Numbered from the stretch's first letter, positions 22,414-34,954 are shown. The stretch is DNA of 64,000 nt from Takakia lepidozioides (GCA_030704615.1 CM060732.1:57023053-57087052); one strand, 5' to 3'. Notes: generated by a model not told the origin, from the sequence alone. Numbers and translations: made by a program.

Positions 22414-23639
22414 GATGACCCTTTCTTCTTGTCCACCGAGCCTTCCTCGAAGAACCTCCTTCTCTTCCCCGACCCGACCTGACCTCGATCGTTTCTCAAC
22501 TGACGATACCCTTTCAAGTTCCCGAGGGGGCGGTAGCCGTTGTCGAGCTGAGCTTAACCTACTTTTTGTATCCATAATATCGGCAATTAGGGTTTCTTAA
22601 ACTTAATTAAGTAAGATTATGAATCTAATTATCATCTTTACATAATGTGAACAGGGTCTATTTAATTTCTAATTAAGGCTAATGACGTTTAATTAACTTA
22701 CTAAGCTGAGTTACTAGTGAATTTCTTACGAGAGAGAGGCACTCGCTTAGGTCGTCTTCAACGACAGAGGGCTTTGAAAGTGGAGGCGAGGAGAGATTGG
22801 GCTGCATAACGCCGAGCATTGAGAGCAAGAGATGAAGGTGAGGAGGAGACATGACATGATGCGGCTTTGAATTTGAAGAGAAAAGATGGAGACGACGAAA
22901 TCTTTGCTTCAACTGGACGACTCTCTGTCGAGTATGCCGTCGGTGGTAGGTATTTCTTCTCTAAGAGCTCGCACTTATAGTTTTCACGCTGTATCTTGTG
23001 GCACATTCCGGTATGCCAAGAGGTGATGGAAGGATTGAGTTATGGGACCTGGGACTTTCGTGAGGGGAAACCGCTGCTGTCACCGGAGGGATGGAAGCGT
23101 GAGGAAAGAATTAGACAGTGTGTCACAAGGTAAGGCACTGTGTTGAATTACCTTCCCCACTACAAAAAGAATTGGGTCTTTAGAACTACAGCGAACGTTG
23201 CATCTTTCAGACCATGTTTTTTCCAGTTGGAACCTCATTCATATTTCAAGCTTGCATTCTTATTGGCGAAATACTCATCGATGATATGCATGTCTATGTT
23301 GTCAGATTCTCGTAAGGTTACTTGCCTCTGCATCCGCAAGAGTGCGCATGCATGCACAGTACTCCAGGCTGCTTGCATCAGGTATATCAGCAACATATCA
23401 TTAAGGGCAGTTGAAGTGCTTTAAGTTGAGGTTTAGGTTTTGCTTGGGGCAAAGTGGGGTCATTTGTACGTGTTTGAGTGGGGAACTTGAATCAAATTCT
23501 TGGCAGATTTCTAAGAAGATGTACTCATAAGACGTTGCCGTAGCCTTGTGGCCATTGACCCCGCGCCCAGTTTGAGTGGAACACAAAGGGACAGAACCTA
23601 CCTTTGTCAGGGGCTGACACAGGTAGTAGGGCTTACCTT
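22414..23639. other. SmD1 upstream region, no further gene recognised
   Basis: It holds the SmD1 5' untranslated region and promoter on the minus strand and then non-coding sequence. CACTACAAAAAG at 23,158 looks like a CACTA terminus, but no partner was found. Confidence 0.5.
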
Positions 23640-24670
23640 GGAATAAACAATTGATCCGGTTTTTCCAGATATCCTCTAGAAATCAATTTACACAAGCATC
23701 AACCCGCTGTGTGTGATTTGCCCAATAACTAGGCCCCAAAAGGGCCCGGGCTTTTGGCTCAGCCTTGAGACTTTCAAAGTTGGTAAACAGAGGTACAGGC
23801 ATAATTCCCTTGATAGATTTGAAGAGAGCGTCTCTCTGGTGAGAGAACCCCGGACAATGAATCAAAAAATGAGTATTGTCTTCAGGTTGCCCATACAACG
23901 GGCAATTGCACTCTCCCTTTCCTCTCTGCTTCTGTTTGCTGTTCAAAGGTAGGCTTCCCCCCCCAGTTTAAATTTCAGTCTAGTGCCAAGAGTGGTTAGA
24001 CCCTTGAGGTCATCCATGATGTCCTCCCCCATGTCACAAACTGGAAACAAGTTCAGGGAAGTTTTCTGCCTAACTTCATTTTCATTAGACAATCTCCTGG
24101 CAACAGACATGGCTTTAGACACTACAGCCTCTAAGTCAGATTTATCCAGCAGGGTCAAGACTTGCAGGCTAAGATTCAGAGGACTTAGCCTGTTGACAGG
24201 GCAATCCTGCTTCCAAGATATAGAGTTGATCAACTGAGCGGGGCCCCAGTCCAAACTATATGCTATCACGCGCAAGCCGCCTAATAACAGTACGCAGGTT
24301 GATCATCCGCTTTACATGAGATGGAGCTCCTACCGGCTACTTCCTCCTCCTGATCCCCCATTTCACTATGCCACCTGACCATTTCAATACACTGTTTCAT
24401 CAACCCCGGAGTAGGAACGATGTTTACACTCTCCCAAGATTCGTTGTAGCGGGCAGTGACAGATTCATTGAGTTCAAAATCAATACTAATCATCCTCACG
24501 TTGCCCTTTACGAATTGTAGACTGGAGAATGGACCCTTGCAACTTTCCCTACCACTGATGATTTCACAGACAACCCCAAGAGTAGCTTAAGCGATCTGAT
24601 CCCAGGCACCTTTGAACCATGTTGGATCGCCACTCCCTAAGACACGCAACCAACAGTCATTCTGCTCAAG
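23640..24670 (-). pseudogene. LINE-like retroelement, C-terminal part (family B)
   Basis: On the minus strand an interrupted coding stretch runs from about 24,670 (WLRVLGSGDPTWFKG) through AVVSKAMSVARRLS and NEVRQKTSLNLFPVCDMGEDI to a zinc-finger-like CPLYGQPEDNTHFLIHCPGF near 23,900. The CxxC...H...C pattern is that of the zinc-binding tail of plant LINE reverse transcriptases. Several stops and frameshifts are present. Fragments of the same sequence recur at about 53,480-53,590 and 63,535-63,880 (both plus strand). Confidence 0.6.
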
Positions 24671-26099
24671 GGTTCCATCCCTTTTTGCAATAGTAATAAT
24701 AATAACAATGTCTAATACTATATTTAAAAAATACCATGGATATCACGTCTTTGACTGGGCTGGTTGTGGGGTAAAATAAAATAAAATAAAAATAAATGCT
24801 TCCAATCTTTCAGATAGGCCAAAGGTAAACCAAATAAAAATTTCTATTAATCTATTAATTTCTTACCTACATAAGTGGCGGGGCCTAAGTGTGTGGCATG
24901 CCTTGTTATTAACTTACCTCTCGCTAAAGATTCTGCTAAACTTGGGGGCGTTTTGTTTGTTATATCCAACTTAACAGTGGCCATCTTTGAATACCATCAC
25001 GCCTTGTGTTCTCCTCTCGAATCTTCTTTAACTGGACAGCGGTGTGTTTGAGGGAGGGAGAAAATGGAGAGACATGATTCTGTTTGTCCAGGGTAGCAGA
25101 TTGTTAGTGGAGATTGATGTTACTATCTGGGCGTCTGTATTTGAGAGCACCTCAAAAGGCTCTTGGAAACTTTGCTAAGTAGCGTTTTTGATGGAGGGGA
25201 TAACATGTAGAGGGATTGTCTTCTGTGGTAGTTAGGGCTTCTGCTGTTCAGGTTGAATACAATCACCTGTGCATGATCTTCACTCCTGATTGAGAACCGT
25301 TTGGTCAGCGCCTACATCAACTACATCATTTACAGGTATCTTCCCCTTCCCGCGCAGAAGCAACATGACAACCCTCTGGCAACGGTACAAGCCTTCCAAG
25401 AAACAAGCAAAAAATCACCCTGTGGATCTTACTGGTTGTGACTGCTCTCCGTAGACCAGTCCCAAGTGCAGTGAATTCGTCGTACTCCTCCTGACTGGAG
25501 ACTCAGATAGTATGAAATTACTACGTGTACTCTACCGAACAGACTGACGTTTGTGGCCTCTGCTGATTCCTAGACATAGCCATGAGACGCGGGAAGATCC
25601 ATCTGCTAGATACTGACACTGAATAGACAAGAGAGGAGGGCAAAGAAACGATTGGACTATGCTGGCAATTCACATGTAAATGCATCGCTTGCAGTTATTT
25701 CGTTTGCTAAACTGCCGGACGTGCGTTTACAACAAGTCAACTGTGTTCATACTCAATTGTATCATTGCGAAAGCATTTGTAGAGGACACGTGAAGAAGCC
25801 TGTACCCTGGCGTGATGATTGTAGCAATGACGGGAACCGCCATTGCACCTCAATACTGGGAGGGAACGGTAGCAGATATTGCGGCAATTGTGGCACAACG
25901 AAATTTGTCGCCTCTGTTTCTCGATGACGCATCAGCCCATTCCATGTGATGTCCAACTTCCTTCAATTTCAGCCTGCAAATGGTTTCCATACACATTAAA
26001 TATCTTGTTCAGATCGATGCTGTAAATTTATGCCTAGAATGATAAGAGCGCAGTAAGCAATCAAACAAGACTACTCATAATCTCATTTTCCTCTTTCAG
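24671..26099. other. Upstream of LRRC46-like gene, no exon assigned
   Basis: AT-rich around 24,700-24,860. The 5' exon or exons of the LRRC46-like gene should lie here, because exon 26,100-26,214 starts within a codon, but no convincing first exon was found. A 91-codon frame at 25,652-25,927 has no recognisable domain. Confidence 0.4.
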
Positions 26100-27747
26100 A
26101 AAGCAAGAACTGCAAAAGTTGTCTCATGTAAGGCTGGATAGGGAGCACATTGCTTCTCTGGAGCCTGCCCTCTTTCTCTATCTTCCCAACTTAACCAATC
26201 TGTATCTGCAACAGGTGCACTTCTTTCTCTAAGACGTTGCTAAACTGCAGGATGCACTCACCTGTACATTTGCATGTTTGAGGTAAGCTCGTGTGTCATT
26301 GTCCACACACGGTTGAAAGTGCCATCGCATTGCCCCCCTTCCAACCAGTGTCTGTATTCTACATGTTCAGCAGTCCAGTAGCCAAGTTGACATACTAGAG
26401 CTACCTCCTTTTTTCACTACCCCACATCCATCTTGCAGTGCATGTGACTGGGAGGTGTGGTGTACTTGTCATTGAAACTTCAAATGGATTGCTTAGGGAA
26501 CAGTTTGTGATAGTCTGACAAGTACCTAATTACACATATTTTTCTGGGCATGTGAATGACTGACATTCCTTCATGGATTTCTTTTGAAATGTTGTGCCAA
26601 CAGATTAGCACTAATCAAATGCTATCTGTTGCAGACTGAATAATAGAATGTGGCAGTAATTCAAAGATAGAGAGCATCACAAGTATTTTAATGTCTCCAA
26701 TGTTGCAGAATCAACTTAAGACTTTGAGAGCTTTGGAAGAGGCACAACACCTCCAGTTCTTGACTGTCGCTGGAAACCAGATCTCTGTTCTTGAGGGGTT
26801 GCAATCCCCGAAACTTATGTTCCTCGATGCATCTAATAATTGCATTGATCACATTAACGCCGGTAAGCACTCTATATATCAGTTAGCATTATAATATCTG
26901 CTTCTGTCATGAACAACTGGAACTACAGGCAGTAAAAGATACTCTTGGTCTCAGTTGAGATGGTTCATAGGTAAGAACATGCTTGAAATAGATTTTGCAG
27001 CATTCAGTTCTTAAGTACCATTTATGAGAAGGATATTGGATTCAAGACACTCTAAAAATTCCTGAGGGTACAAGGCAAATACTGCTGGTGGCAGCAATGT
27101 TCCAAGTGCACCAATGTCTAAGACCGTTCTCCAGCCAGTCAAGGGACGAACTTCTTTCAAAATTGGATTGATGTGAGACTATTTGTAGCATTTTTGGGCA
27201 TTGCAACCTTCAAAGTACCTCTGTCATCAAGTCTCGAGAGGAAACCTTTAGCCATATAATCCAAGCCTAGGCTGGAGCATGTAGTTGAGAGAGAGATAGA
27301 GAGAGAGCAAGGTACAAAGACTGGAAGCACACAAACGTTAGTCCTTAGCCCCCGAGAATTTTACATCTGGTACATTCTGCAATGAGAAACCTGTGGATGC
27401 TATGGGTGACAGAACAGGAGTTTCCAAAGTCACTCAGTTTCCTCAATGTTTTGGACAATCCTTGTTGCCTGTCACAAAAAAGACTTCATCGAATGCTCGA
27501 GTCAACTTTACCTGATCTCAAGGAGCTCAACTGGGTGGCTTTCACAAACAATGAAGAAGAGTTTGATGACAAGGAGGATGATGATGAAGGGAAGCTGGAT
27601 GAGGTATCCCTTAGAGATCATGGAAGAGACAATGCCACTGGCATAGCTTGTACAAACTTCAAAGGAGGATTTAATGGGGTTACATTTACAAACAGCAGAG
27701 CAGCCCAGGACTTTGCAACTGTTGTAGACAACAGACACAACAAATAG
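26100..27747 (+). CDS. LRRC46: LRRC46-like leucine-rich-repeat protein (partial gene model)
   Basis: Three exons join in frame: 26,100-26,214, 26,709-26,862 and 27,413-27,747, with AG/GT borders. They encode LSHVRLDREHI and LPNLTNLYLQQ, then LQFLTVAGNQISVLEGL and LMFLDASNNCIDHINA, then EFPKSLSFLNVLDNPC and LPDLKELNWVAF followed by an acidic EEEFDDKEDDDEGK tract. Repeat order, the VRLDRE signature and the capping segment match LRRC46, a ciliary/sperm-flagellum protein of animals. The 5' exon or exons are missing, because the first exon here begins one base into a codon. The end at 27,747 may instead be spliced to exons around 27,908-28,357 and 28,855-28,948. It lies about 2 kb upstream of WDR92 on the same strand. 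Confidence 0.75.
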
Positions 27748-27907
27748 GTCTGTGGACCCTTTCATTGTTGAGCTCCAAAAACTTCAAGTTCATCTTCAAA
27801 ATTGAGTGTCATCTTCAAAATTGAACCCTTGGAGTAAGTTTGTTCTCCAAATATAATCCTTACTGTCTGATGCTTGAGACTAGGCTTTTCATGCATCTGA
27901 GTCACTG

Positions 27908-28357
27908 GTGAATGGGATACTATGCTTTAAAGAGGTAAAACTATCAAGAACCTCTAGCATGGACTTACCACTGTTGATGACATCAATACTTTGCACACCC
28001 AGGACACTTAATCCAAGCTCAGAAGACTTGGAGAAACCAACGAATGACCTGCACGGCACAGAGGCAAGCGAATTTCAGAAAGCTTGGGATACTGCCCATG
28101 AAAATGCCTTCGTGGCAGCTCTCCAGAAGACATTGACAAAACCGTTATCGACTGCACTTTTTCTAGAGAATTCTTTGATCGTTAGTGATGGGATCGGCAA
28201 AAATATTGGAGAAGTCGAAGCAGACAAAGACAAAGAGTTCAAGAGATTTCTTGCCCTATATGTGGATGATGCCCTCCATGACAGAGGTTATACCGAATTT
28301 CCAACATTCACTTCTCGTTCTCGTTGTGCCTCTCACTCCATATTCTGCTTCACTTGA
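27908..28357 (+). CDS. Possible further exon of the LRRC46-like gene
   Basis: The open frame includes EFQKAWDTAHENAFVAAL and KEFKRFLALYVDDALHDRG, whose charged, helical composition looks coding, although I see no named domain. It lies 160 bp after the stop of the LRRC46-like third exon on the same strand. Exact splice borders were not resolved. Confidence 0.35.
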   Translation: MNGILCFKEVKLSRTSSMDLPLLMTSILCTPRTLNPSSEDLEKPTNDLHGTEASEFQKAWDTAHENAFVAALQKTLTKPLSTALFLENSLIVSDGIGKNIGEVEADKDKEFKRFLALYVDDALHDRGYTEFPTFTSRSRCASHSIFCFT

Positions 28358-28854
28358 CAATGATAGGAGATTGTATTTTTGGAGAGTTCACTGCAGGACT
28401 GTTTGACAACAACATGATGAACCCACAGTTTGTTGAAGTACCTGAGTGACCACTCCCTTACAATGGTTACAGATCCATTGTCCTGAGAAGGGTTGGATCG
28501 AGAAAGTGCAAATCAGTTCAAACCAAATTCCATACTGGAAAAGATCTTTCACTCTGATCAGTGATGGCCGTTGACTCAACGATGAACTTCAGCTCAGATT
28601 GATCTCAATCTGTCCCAAGTCAGCAAACCCTTAATACAATGGCATTGTGCATCTCTTCTTTGTTGGTTGAGTCAGCTATCTTACAAGGCTACGTAACGTA
28701 GTGTCAATGCTTGGAGTCTGACTCACTTGAAAACCAAACAAAATCCTGAGGGTAGTCACTAAGTATAACGGGCTTACAAGAAGCATTAATAGAAGCTAGG
28801 CCTGCCAATAGAACTGATGTGATTTCCTGATTTTCTTGAAAATTTCTTGTGTAG

Positions 28855-28948
28855 GTTCTGCTGTGAAGTCCATTCTGGTGAACACCTGTGAGAAGCTGCA
28901 CAAGACGTTGACAAGATTCTTCACCGATCTCAGTGTCGCGTCCTTGAG
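28855..28948 (+). CDS. Possible small exon (helical, unassigned)
   Basis: A 94-bp segment bounded by TTGTGTAG|G and TTGAG|GTACTT reads AVKSILVNTCEKLHKTLT followed by RFFTDLSVASLR. It is amphipathic and exon-like, and could be a 3' exon of the LRRC46-like gene. The sequence on either side (28,358-28,854 and 28,949-29,700) shows no other support for coding. Confidence 0.3.
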
Positions 28949-29704
28949 GTACTTACTGAGCATTCTGGCTATTACAATCGATACTGCCCCCACACTACCA
29001 TGTTATCCAAATTCCACTCAATTTTGTTGTAATACGATGACTTTTCTCTGTGAAGTAGCGCCACCCAAATGGCAGCATATTGAGTGTACATATGCAAGAG
29101 ATCGTATAAAGAGATGATGATACAAACTCTCTGTGATGAATGCGGTGTACAAATCCCATGCTAGGCAGTAGTTGTGCCCACTGTCATCCAGAAGGAGGTA
29201 GCGACCGAGACAACCCAACAACCCCACCAGAAAAACAAGATCCGTAGGTTGTCTTGAAAACTAGAACTAACAGTAGACAAAGCTTCGTCCGGTATATGTC
29301 TACTCGACTTCACCTCAGCTAGTTAGTGGAGTCTTGTGACAGTGTGATACAGTCTGTCAATGACGCCCACCTTAAGGAATAGAAGGGTTGAAGGCTCGCA
29401 GTCCTGAACTATGTTAGGATTTCAATATATTTTGAAGATATTGTACATGACTCTTAAGCCTACAGTGTGGCGATTGCATTAAGCAGGATGAGAAAGCACT
29501 AAAGGACTTGCAGCCGGAGCAGTGCACATCAACATCTAAACCGTTTCCAAGCCCTGGAGATCTCAATACCAAGTCAGCTTTGTTGTTTCAAAACAAGGGC
29601 ACATCGTTAGGCTTGATGAGCTGAAAAAAGCTGGCCAATGGCTATGGAGTACAGTAAAAATGATGGAGATGGTAGGAGTTGACAGATGATACTGTAAAAG
29701 CATC

Positions 29705-29710
29705 TATATA
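29705..29710 (+). promoter_or_regulatory. Candidate TATA box of WDR92
   Basis: CTATATAG lies about 135 bp upstream of the WDR92 ATG and is the only TATA-like motif seen in the immediate upstream region. The assignment rests on position alone. Confidence 0.35.
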
Positions 29711-29840
29711 GCGCTCATATGAGAGACGAAGCTGAAGGGTGGAGTGCAAAGTATTATGCACTTTGAAGAGTGGGAGACGCTCAGTTGCTGAAGCATATTA
29801 GATCTTAGTTAGAAAAGGTGTATAGGGAGGGAGGGGACAC

Positions 29841-30929
29841 ATGGCCTGTGATGCAAGGAATAGGCCGCAAATTTTGCAGCATGTTTGCGAATCGTTGGCT
29901 GTCACCATTTTTGATACCCTCTGGGTCCCGTGCAGTGCGAGGTTCGTCCTGTTAGGATCCACCGCACGCAATACTGGGGCTATCCATGTATATGAGCTAG
30001 AAGGATCGAAACTCAAGAAACTGAAAGAGTCGGAGAAGCACAACAGCTTCAAATGTGGGACCTTTGGAGCTTCCACCTTGGCAGAGAGACATTTGGCCAC
30101 CGGAGACTTCAAAGGTAACCTTTTCGTCTGGGACTTGGAAAAGCTCAGTTTACCGGTGTGGCATCTGAAAGCACATGATACAATTGTGAATGCGATTGAT
30201 GGCTGTGGGGGCTTGAATATTGGCTATGGTGCCCCAGAGATTGTCACTGGTGGGAGAGATGGTCGGGTGCGCGTGTGGGATCCACGCCAAAAGGGTGACC
30301 CTGTAGCCAGTTTTGAGCCTAAGAAAGGCGACAGTGTAGCAGCCAGAGATTGCTGGACAGTGGCATTTGGCAACTCTTACAACGACGAAGAGCGTTGTGT
30401 CTTAGCTGGTTATGATAATGGGGACATCAAGATGTTTGATCTGAGGACCGGAAAAGTTCGGTGGGAGACAACTCTACCAAATGGAGTCTGTGGGATAGAT
30501 TTTGACCGCAAAGACATCAAGATGAACAAATTCGTGTGCACGACGTTGGAAGCCAAGCTCCACTTATACGACCTTCGAACCTACCATCCAGAGAAGGGTT
30601 ACGCAAGCCTTGCCGAGAAGCTCAAACATGGCACCACAGTGTGGGGGGTGAAGCATCTGCCTCAAAACCGCGAAGTTTTTGTTACACTGGGAGGGGATGG
30701 GTCACTGTCGCTGTACAAATACTCATATCCAGAGCAGCGTACTTTGAAAGACGAGGACAAAAAAGAGTATGGAGTGGCGGGCACAGTGCAGCTACTCTCG
30801 AATCAGACCCTCGCCACACAACCCATATCCTGCTTTAACTGGAGCCCTGATAAGCAGGGCCTGGCCGTGTGTGGCTCTTTCGATCAGTGTCTGCGCACAG
30901 TAGTCGTCACCAAACTGCACAAAACTTGA
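29841..30929 (+). CDS. WDR92: WD40 protein WDR92/Monad (dynein axonemal assembly factor 10)
   Basis: An uninterrupted 362-residue frame, the length of the animal protein (about 357). WD repeats cover the whole chain. Signatures of this family include [13 protein letters not shown] (about residue 28), [68 protein letters not shown]-like [32 protein letters not shown] and [11 protein letters not shown] near the end. WDR92 works with R2TP/prefoldin-like chaperones in the cytoplasm to pre-assemble axonemal dynein arms. It is conserved in species with motile cilia and absent from flowering plants. The gene here has no intron in its coding region. A candidate polyadenylation signal, AATAAA, lies at 31,209. 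Confidence 0.97.
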   Translation: MACDARNRPQILQHVCESLAVTIFDTLWVPCSARFVLLGSTARNTGAIHVYELEGSKLKKLKESEKHNSFKCGTFGASTLAERHLATGDFKGNLFVWDLEKLSLPVWHLKAHDTIVNAIDGCGGLNIGYGAPEIVTGGRDGRVRVWDPRQKGDPVASFEPKKGDSVAARDCWTVAFGNSYNDEERCVLAGYDNGDIKMFDLRTGKVRWETTLPNGVCGIDFDRKDIKMNKFVCTTLEAKLHLYDLRTYHPEKGYASLAEKLKHGTTVWGVKHLPQNREVFVTLGGDGSLSLYKYSYPEQRTLKDEDKKEYGVAGTVQLLSNQTLATQPISCFNWSPDKQGLAVCGSFDQCLRTVVVTKLHKT

Positions 30930-31208
30930 GAGCGCCCATCAGTCCGAGACTTGTCTTATCAAATGAAATGTCACACGATGGCTTCTCATGTGTGAATGCG
31001 GGATGAATCTCTTGTTTGGTGGGGCTGCTTTCCCTTCCAATGAGGGAAGAAACTGGAAGCATGCGAGGCATTGTGCGAGCCGTGCCTTGCCATGGGTGGA
31101 AGAATAGGGATCCCACTCTAAAGTTCCAAGCTTTTGAATGTATACTGTGCTGCTGATTGAGTGGTGCGAGACAGAGAGGGCATTGTGTGCAAACATTCAT
31201 TGGTCGTA

Positions 31209-31214
31209 AATAAA
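31209..31214 (+). promoter_or_regulatory. Candidate polyadenylation signal of WDR92
   Basis: AATAAA about 280 bp after the stop codon of WDR92, before the LINE 3' end begins at about 31,262. Confidence 0.45.
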
Positions 31215-31261
31215 GTGCAAGTAACAGGAGGGCCATGCCATATTTACATAAATCTAATTTC

Positions 31262-32465
31262 TTTAATTTTTTAATTTTTTATGTTTTTATTTTTTTAGAG
31301 AACAGGGACAAAGGCCCTGGAAATTTATTAAAGGATGGATGAAGGTACAATGAAGTGGAAAAAATAACCACCCTTGGGCGTGAAGGCTTACTTGGGGGAT
31401 ACCACCCCGTAACCATAATCCGAGAGACCACAAGAAAGGAAAGAGAGAGATTTCATGAAAGAGCCAAATGCATCGCAGAGCCCAGAGAAAGCATATATGC
31501 GCAGATGGGCCGCGAGCCTGCTAACAAAAGCTAGGGCAGAAGCTGAAAGCGGATAGCAAGAGGCCAACCAACAACCAGAACTGCTCAGACAGAGAGCAGC
31601 CGAGCCTAAAAGCTGAAGCTAATCTTCCTACCTCCATAACTGCAGAGCCAAATAACAGTTGTGCCTGAAAACAACAGAGTCTAGAAACGACAGAACCCAA
31701 TGGCGTGTCCAAGCAGAGCTGAATGCACTAAAGATGAATACGAAAACTTAAGGTGAGCCCTGGATTTAGAATCCCTAGTGCGCTTGTGCCTCCAGTTGAA
31801 GTCAAACTCTTCCCCATTAACCGGAGATTTCCCTTTGGGGGGGGGGGGAGGAGGTGTTTTTCCAGCGCATTGTTGTCTCAGACAGTCTGGTGCCGAGGAG
31901 GTCATTCTTGCACCAGGAGATATCAAACCTCTTGAGAAGCTTCGCCCTGCGCCGTTCTAAAGCTCGGGGAAGAGCTGCACACAAAGCCAGCCAGGCTTTC
32001 CTCCCCTCAGTTCTCAGGTCTATATAAACATTAAACAGAATGGACTTGAGACGGGGGGGATTTTCCTTGAAAAATCCAGGCACATCTGGCCTTCCAGATT
32101 GCCCACAAAGAATGAGCACGCAAACAACCCCACACCGGGCATTTAAGCATACTCCCACCCTACCCATAATTAAGAAGAAAGAGGGGGGGAGGGGTAGGAG
32201 AAGGAAGAGATTCCCAGTTCGAATAGAAACGGATGACCGGGGACCAGGCTCTCTTTGCCAAAGGACAAGCCACCAGGCAGTGTTCCAGGGTTTCTTGGTT
32301 TCCTGAGCACAGGTCACAATCCACATTATCAGTTCCCCTAAACACCTTGACTGGGAGGATACGATGCGCAATTTTCCATAGAAAGGCAGAGAGCTTGGAA
32401 GCTCTATCTTTGCGCCAGATTTCCTTCCAAATCTGAGTCCATTTTACCTGCCCTCCCAGCGATAA
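31262..32465 (-). mobile_element. 3' end of a plant LINE (zf-RVT region, A-rich tail)
   Basis: On the minus strand the coding part opens at about 32,460 with an RT C-terminal segment (WRKDRASKLSAFLWKIAHRI), followed by the zinc-binding motif CDLCSGNQETLEHCLVACPL, as in the zf-RVT domain of L1-type plant LINEs. Frameshifts follow. The element ends in a T-rich tract on the plus strand (31,262-31,300), i.e. an A-rich tail in its own orientation. It is 5'-truncated, as is common for LINEs, and lies directly behind WDR92. Confidence 0.85.
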
Positions 32466-33738
32466 GCTCTACTAACTCATCCACTTAGTGGAGAAAGACT
32501 AATTTCTTTTTTGGGCAAAAACGCCAAAATAGGCCTGGACATTTAGGGGTTAACCAACAAACGGCAGAACCGTCACTTCAGCAAATATAATAAGAAAGAC
32601 CGGATGCGGACTCCGGAGGGGTCCGCGAAAGGCGGTGAGGAGATTGAGGGACTTAGGAAATATCCGCTCGTCTCCTCGACCTTCCTTTGCCGGGCATCTT
32701 CTATCTTGATCGCTATACTCCGTGCTCCCTGATCAATCATGACAAAGTGAGGGACGCCGCTCTAAACACGAATTGCCATCAAACAGGCCGTCTTGCAACC
32801 CAGCTCTCCTCAGTCCTCCTGCATGCAAGCGCCAGAGTGCGATCACTACATCATCTCCCCCCCCCACAAAAAAAAAAAAATTCCTCCACTTCCCCCCTCG
32901 GTGATTGTGCTAGCAACTCCCGCACACCTGCATTCCTTTACGTGTTGCGCATTGTCGGCCACTGCAGGTTTCCGCAATGATCCAAGTGGGAGATCATCCT
33001 GTCTTATTCATCTAACTTGCCAACATTGTCTTAACAGGCATTTTCTCCATGCAACTGGATGCACCCCTCTCCATTCCAAGCAGCTCCTAACTCCCTCTGA
33101 CGCCCCTTTCTTTAGGGCTGAACATGGCAAGTTATTACGTCGTTGGTCGAGCTCCGCCATCACTCCAGCAGGGTAAGGGTAAGGATTGGCGCCGGTATTG
33201 GTTACGTTCTAAACCCTTCTCCTCATCCTTCCTCCCTCACTATGTGTTTATCCCTTCTCGTTTGTTTTCCTTGCTATGTCCCTACTGATAATGGCTTCAA
33301 GGGGAGGTTCAAAAGGAAGATGTGGTGGGATGGGGTTTGGAGGGAAAGGTGTGGCAATGAACTGACCCCCAAAAAATCAGCTGGAACAGATGGCTCAGTT
33401 GCCTTAATTCTGGGAAAAGGCCCGAGCCCCAAAGCCCTCCAACCCTCACCCGTTTCCTCAGAAATGGTGTTTTGGTGGACTCCGCAACACCAGAGCTCAG
33501 CTCCCAGCCAATTTTGGCTTTGAATCGTGATAAGATGGTCTCACAATCTCAAAAATTTGCTCAACAAGGGATCCTACTCTACTTCCCCGGCAAACCCAGA
33601 AATAAGATTTGGGTAAGGCGTTGGGTTGTAGAGCACCCAGGCTCGGAATGGGGATTAACTCAACACTTTTGCCTGACAATGAGAAGGGGCTTCTGTGCTA
33701 TTCTATTTTGCTCGCAGGAAGATGCAGACAAAACACTT
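32466..33738. other. No gene recognised
   Basis: Contains an A-run at 32,868-32,880 and a 127-codon frame around 32,793-33,176, with no domain similarity. It separates the LINE from the end of the older DNMT-family element. Confidence 0.5.
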
Positions 33739-34954
33739 TGTCGTGCACCTAAGCATTGTGCCACAACATATATCGCTGTCCATCACACATTCTAAGCATA
33801 TAATCCTAGAAAGGTATGCTACAATGATAATGGAAGTGAACACACAATGGAAACACTCCACTCATGAATCCACTCAATCACATAAAGTAAGTCAAGCCAA
33901 GGGCACCTTTGCTAAAGGAATCCACCCTTCAAAGCCCTCACCACACTCCCTCTCAATATCTAGAGCTATGGAGGTGGGAAAGGCTCATGGAGGCTCAACT
34001 ACAAGAAGATGAGTCCTCCTCAACCCTCACAAGGGGAAAACCCATCCCCATGTCCCAAGTGAGGCTTGATACCTCACTTGGCATATGAGACCAAATGAAG
34101 TCTCAACACACAAAATATAAATATAAATATCTAAAATGTCCTAGTTATAAACTAGAAGTAGGTAATTCTAGTTAACCATGATTAAAACCATGACAGCTGT
34201 CGTGCACCTAAGCTTCGTGCCACAACATACATCGCTGTCCATTACACATTCTAAGCATACAATCCTAGAAAGTTATGCCACAATCGCCCCCCTAGCTGGT
34301 GATTAGGTCCCTCTAACACCGGATAGCCGGCAAGTATCCATCTCAATAAGATCATCGCTTGGTCTTCAATCGCACAAGTCCCAACATCTAAAGTCAATAG
34401 ATCAAGAGGTCGGGTGCAAAAGTAGCCCCATCATTAGTCGCCTTCTTGCAATCCATGATCTTCAGTTGAGTATCCATGGCATTGAAGCCCCACTAGCTAG
34501 ACCTTGGATCACTTGTCAGCCTCACCATTGCCATGCCCACTACCTCTGTCCAAGGCATCGTGGACACAATCACTCTCCGCTAGGAACCTCCTCAAGTGGC
34601 GGTGTTAAACATCCCATGTGCCACCCCCTTGAGCATTTGTCACACACCAACATGGTTGCGGCACCACCAGCATGCAACGCAACCCTGCAAGTACCAACGC
34701 AAGGTTAGGATCTATCCTCCCATCCACATGTGGGAGGTGACATAGCGCACAATTGCGCACATAATCCTTCCTACCATGCCATCTCGACCTTCCAGAATCA
34801 ACACTCCTGAAGGCAACACCTCCCTGACCCTTAGAATCACACGTCCTGCTGTGACATCCAAGGTCGTAGACGCTGTCTGCTGCAGATACACATAGTCCCC
34901 AAGGTTGAATCTCCGAACACCCGGTCGATATCCGCCTCCATGTATGGTGACATA
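33739..34954 (-). mobile_element. Older DNMT-family gypsy copy, 3' half (interrupted)
   Basis: On the minus strand, from 34,954 downward, it has the integrase C-terminal segment (TIHGGGYRPGVRRFNLGDYV, VLPSGVLILEGRDGM), a degenerate PHD region (about 34,700-34,580; the first CxxC is destroyed by a 12-bp deletion), the 3' untranslated segment, a polypurine tract CTAGGGGGGCGAT, then B1 (34,282-34,198), the dinucleotide GC, A2 (34,195-33,824) and B2 (33,823-33,739, ending CACGACA). The 5' continuation lies at 52,716-53,440, because a younger element inserted between. Confidence 0.88.
34951..34954 (+). repeat. Target-site duplication CATA, left
   Basis: CATA before the TGTCATGG end at 34,955 is repeated after the CACGACA end at 52,716-52,719. 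The uninterrupted relative at 51,485 reads GCGTACCTCAAT, matching one copy of the site. If the last A of the element belongs to the target, the duplication would be ACATA (5 bp). Confidence 0.8.

Noticed and set aside
23158-23170. CACTACAAAAAG, like a CACTA transposon terminus
   Set aside because: No inverted partner at a sensible distance and no 3-bp target duplication seen. The CACTA transposase in this window is 33 kb away.
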